From assembly GCA_003864535.1 (NCBI GenBank), contig BHEQ01000121.1, forward strand, positions 1-6,346: a stretch of 6,346 bases of DNA. Reading direction: 5' to 3'. The notes under the pieces are model-generated. The model did not search any database. It saw only the letters and a program-made list of their open reading frames with translations, and had not been told where the DNA came from. Below, piece after piece: positions 4,630 to 6,346 of this stretch (position 1 is the first letter of the stretch; each line of letters opens with the position of its first letter). The translations under genes were made by a program, and so were the position numbers. Origin of the DNA: Gammaproteobacteria bacterium (GTDB taxonomy: Bacteria > Pseudomonadota > Gammaproteobacteria > Cardiobacteriales > Wohlfahrtiimonadaceae).

Positions 4630-5691
4630 TTATAATAAGCTGCTTTGATATATTTCAAGAATTGAGAGAATAATTTTTAACTGGGTTAATTGAGTTTTAC
4701 TATCTTGGCATTTAAGCAAATCTGTACGCCATGTTCGGGCGCGAGATTCATTGGATATTTCTTTTGGAATATCGCTATGAATATCACTATGAATATCGTT
4801 GTGAATATCTTTAGAAATATCTTTAGGCATTTTAGTGTCTAAATACCAAAGTAGATGTTTCCGTGCAATCATAACTCCTGCAAAATCACCATAAAAAGAA
4901 TATAAAGACTCCATATGTGGGATTAATATTCTAGCTATATCTTGAGAACTTAGCGTTGCACAAATTGATTTGTTTTGTAAAATTTCATTAAAGATCCAAG
5001 GATTACCCATCGCGGCGCGCCCAATCATAAGTGCATCCGCGCCTGTATAGTCCTTAACAAATTTGGCACTTTTAAAATCAGTTATATCACCATTGGCAAT
5101 AATTGGGATCTTAATTTGAGATTTAATCAGCTTGATCGTATCGTATTCAGCTGCGCCATTAAATTTATCACTGCGTGTTCTACCATGGATAGATAATGCG
5201 GCAATCCCTGCATTTTGGGCGATATAAGCGATATTAAGCGCATTTTTATGATCATGATCCCAACCTGTGCGAATTTTTAAAGTCACAGGAATATCTACTG
5301 CGGCAACGACGGCTTCTAAAATCTCTTTAACTAAACGCTCATCTTGTAAAAGAGCCGAGCCTGCGGCAACTTTGCAGACTTTTTTAGCAGGGCAACCCAT
5401 GTTGATATCAATGATATCTGCTCCTAAATCTGCATTAATTTTAGCAGTTTGTGCCATAAATCTAGGATCAGCTCCTGCGATTTGTACAGAAATAGGCCCA
5501 GGTTCACCTTGATGATCTGAGCGGAGCTGTGTTTTGCGCGTATTACTCATTTGTGGTTGCGAACCTATCATTTCAGAAACAGCAAGCCCAGCTCCAAGGG
5601 AGCGGCACAGTGTTCTAAATGGTAAATCAGTAACCCCAGCCATAGGCGCAAGAATAAGCGGGGGATCAATTAAATGCGTGCCAATATACAT
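4630..5691 (-). CDS. dusB: tRNA-dihydrouridine synthase B, with a repeat-bearing C-terminal insertion
   Basis: FMN- and NADPH-dependent enzyme that reduces uridine to dihydrouridine in the D-loop of tRNA. The 353 residues align with E. coli DusB (321 aa) from the first residue: MYIG start, PMAGVTD FMN loop (16-22), VQIAG (69-73), INMGCPAKKV with catalytic Cys100, LKIRTGW (138-144), SIHGRTR with His169, IANGDI (198-203) and GRAAMGNPW (224-232). The extra length lies mainly between the WYL motif (282-284) and the C-terminal helical tail. There, residues 290-313 are six tetrads of the form xDIx (the last is KEIS), encoded by a 12-bp tandem repeat. The insertion keeps the frame and falls in the helical tRNA-binding domain rather than in the TIM barrel, so activity is probably retained. 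No strong Shine-Dalgarno site precedes the ATG, which fits coupling to prmA. The neighbouring fis supports DusB over DusA or DusC. Confidence 0.95.
   Translation of the reverse strand: MYIGTHLIDPPLILAPMAGVTDLPFRTLCRSLGAGLAVSEMIGSQPQMSNTRKTQLRSDHQGEPGPISVQIAGADPRFMAQTAKINADLGADIIDINMGCPAKKVCKVAAGSALLQDERLVKEILEAVVAAVDIPVTLKIRTGWDHDHKNALNIAYIAQNAGIAALSIHGRTRSDKFNGAAEYDTIKLIKSQIKIPIIANGDITDFKSAKFVKDYTGADALMIGRAAMGNPWIFNEILQNKSICATLSSQDIARILIPHMESLYSFYGDFAGVMIARKHLLWYLDTKMPKDISKDIHNDIHSDIHSDIPKEISNESRARTWRTDLLKCQDSKTQLTQLKIILSILEIYQSSLL
4753..4824 (-). repeat. 12-bp in-frame tandem repeat inside dusB (6 units)
   Basis: Six consecutive 12-bp units (plus-strand core GAATATCNNTAT) span 4753-4824. 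The middle units are nearly identical and the outer ones are diverged. Read on the coding strand they give the tetrads KDIS, KDIH, NDIH, SDIH, SDIP and KEIS. The period is a multiple of three, so gain or loss of a unit changes protein length by four residues without a frameshift. This looks like replication slippage and not like a conserved DusB element. Confidence 0.85.
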
Positions 5692-6346
5692 TATTGCTTA
5701 ATACCATGCAGCCGCGTCCAGCCATCAAGGCTCGCATCAGGCATAAATTTAAACCAAGCATTATACGCATCTTTAACTAATTGAGCATCACGCTCCAAAA
5801 GACCTGCAAGCACGATATGTCCGTTAGCTTGAGTTAAATTTGCAAGGACAGGAGCCAATGCTATTAATGGGCCTGCGAGAATATTAGCTAAAACAATATG
5901 CGCCCGCGGAGCGATAAATTTATCAGGCAAACTCGCGCTAATCTCGACTTGATTGCGCTGCGAGTTCGTAAGCGTTGCGGTAATTGCTTGAGGGTCAATA
6001 TCAGTTCCAAAACAAGCTTTAGCTCCAAGCATTTTTGCAGCAATAGCTAAAACACCAGAACCACAGCCATAATCAATTACATTTTGTTCAAAAATCTCAG
6101 CCTTATTATCACTTAACCATTTAAGACATAAAGCTGTAGTTGGATGCGTTCCCGTACCAAAGGCTAAGCCTGGGTCAAGCATCACGGTGGTTGCGGTTGG
6201 ATCTGGCGGGCTCATATGCGTTGGGCAAATCCAAAGATGCTCCCCAAATGCCATCGGTTTATAGTGATCCATCCATGCACGCACCCAATCACAATCCTCT
6301 AATTGATGAGATTTAATGAATTTTAGCGGAGAAGTTAATAATTGTG
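5691..6346 (-). CDS. prmA: Ribosomal protein L11 methyltransferase PrmA (5' end missing)
   Basis: SAM-dependent methyltransferase that methylates ribosomal protein L11 in the cytoplasm. The gene runs off the right edge. The reading frame stays open to the last base, so about 217 C-terminal residues are visible and, judged against the roughly 293-residue family, about 75 are missing. An internal GTG at 6284 is not the true start: in-frame codons upstream of it encode family-like sequence ending in EDCDW. Seen in order: the FGEHLWICP block, LDPGLAFGTGTHPTT (the substrate/SAM loop typical of PrmA), VIDYGCGSGVLAIAA (glycine-rich SAM motif I), TDIDPQAI (acidic end of strand 2) and LANILAGPL (motif IV equivalent). 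The TAA stop shares its last A with the dusB ATG, a 1-nt overlap that suggests translational coupling. The motif set is specific, so alternatives are unlikely. Confidence 0.96.
   Translation of the reverse strand, partial: QLLTSPLKFIKSHQLEDCDWVRAWMDHYKPMAFGEHLWICPTHMSPPDPTATTVMLDPGLAFGTGTHPTTALCLKWLSDNKAEIFEQNVIDYGCGSGVLAIAAKMLGAKACFGTDIDPQAITATLTNSQRNQVEISASLPDKFIAPRAHIVLANILAGPLIALAPVLANLTQANGHIVLAGLLERDAQLVKDAYNAWFKFMPDASLDGWTRLHGIKQ

Noticed and set aside
4753..4824. CRISPR-like array
   Set aside because: Units are contiguous 12-mers without spacers and lie inside a coding sequence.
6282..6284. GTG as the prmA start
   Set aside because: The frame continues upstream to the window edge with PrmA-like residues, so this is an internal valine codon.

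Overview
The window is an AT-rich (roughly 40% GC by eye) stretch of bacterial chromosome. Every recognisable gene reads on the minus strand, so transcription runs from the right edge to the left. The set prmA, dusB, fis, can, tcdA points to a gammaproteobacterium: a dusB-fis pair, a Can-type beta carbonic anhydrase and YhfZ/YhfW homologues all match enterobacterial proteins residue for residue over long blocks. I cannot fix the genus from this sequence. A small AT-rich non-enteric gammaproteobacterium is my inference, because the order fis-can-tcdA-yhfZ-yhfW is not the E. coli one.

Layout in transcription order. (1) 5691-6346: prmA (ribosomal protein L11 methyltransferase), cut by the right edge; its stop shares one base with the start of dusB. 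(2) 4630-5691: dusB (tRNA dihydrouridine synthase), carrying an in-frame 12-bp tandem repeat near its C-terminus. (3) 4494-4629: a 136-bp gap with a weak promoter candidate. (4) 4236-4493: fis, short and lacking most of the N-terminal arm. (5) 4196-4239: a 14-bp tandem repeat that fills the fis-can gap and overlaps the fis stop. (6) 3533-4195: can. (7) 2691-3482: tcdA (cyclic t6A synthesis), with a TTG start and a palindromic Shine-Dalgarno site. (8) 1769-2677: yhfZ, a winged-helix regulator that starts 13 nt after tcdA. (9) 1532-1768: a 237-bp AT-rich spacer unusually dense in palindromes. (10) 239-1531: yhfW, a phosphopentomutase-like metalloenzyme. (11) 1-238: no gene; it holds a GC-rich compound hairpin and a pair of direct repeats that may be the edge of a mobile element.

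The right half is translation and nucleoid housekeeping: ribosomal protein methylation, two tRNA modification enzymes, Fis and CO2/bicarbonate balance. The left half is a reduced form of the poorly characterised yhf cluster. In E. coli, YhfZ and YhfW sit with yhfX, yhfY, yhfU, php, yhfT and yhfS. Here only the regulator and the mutase-like enzyme are visible, next to each other and separated by a candidate operator region. The most interesting hypothesis is that YhfZ controls yhfW through the palindromes between them. That is inference and is testable.
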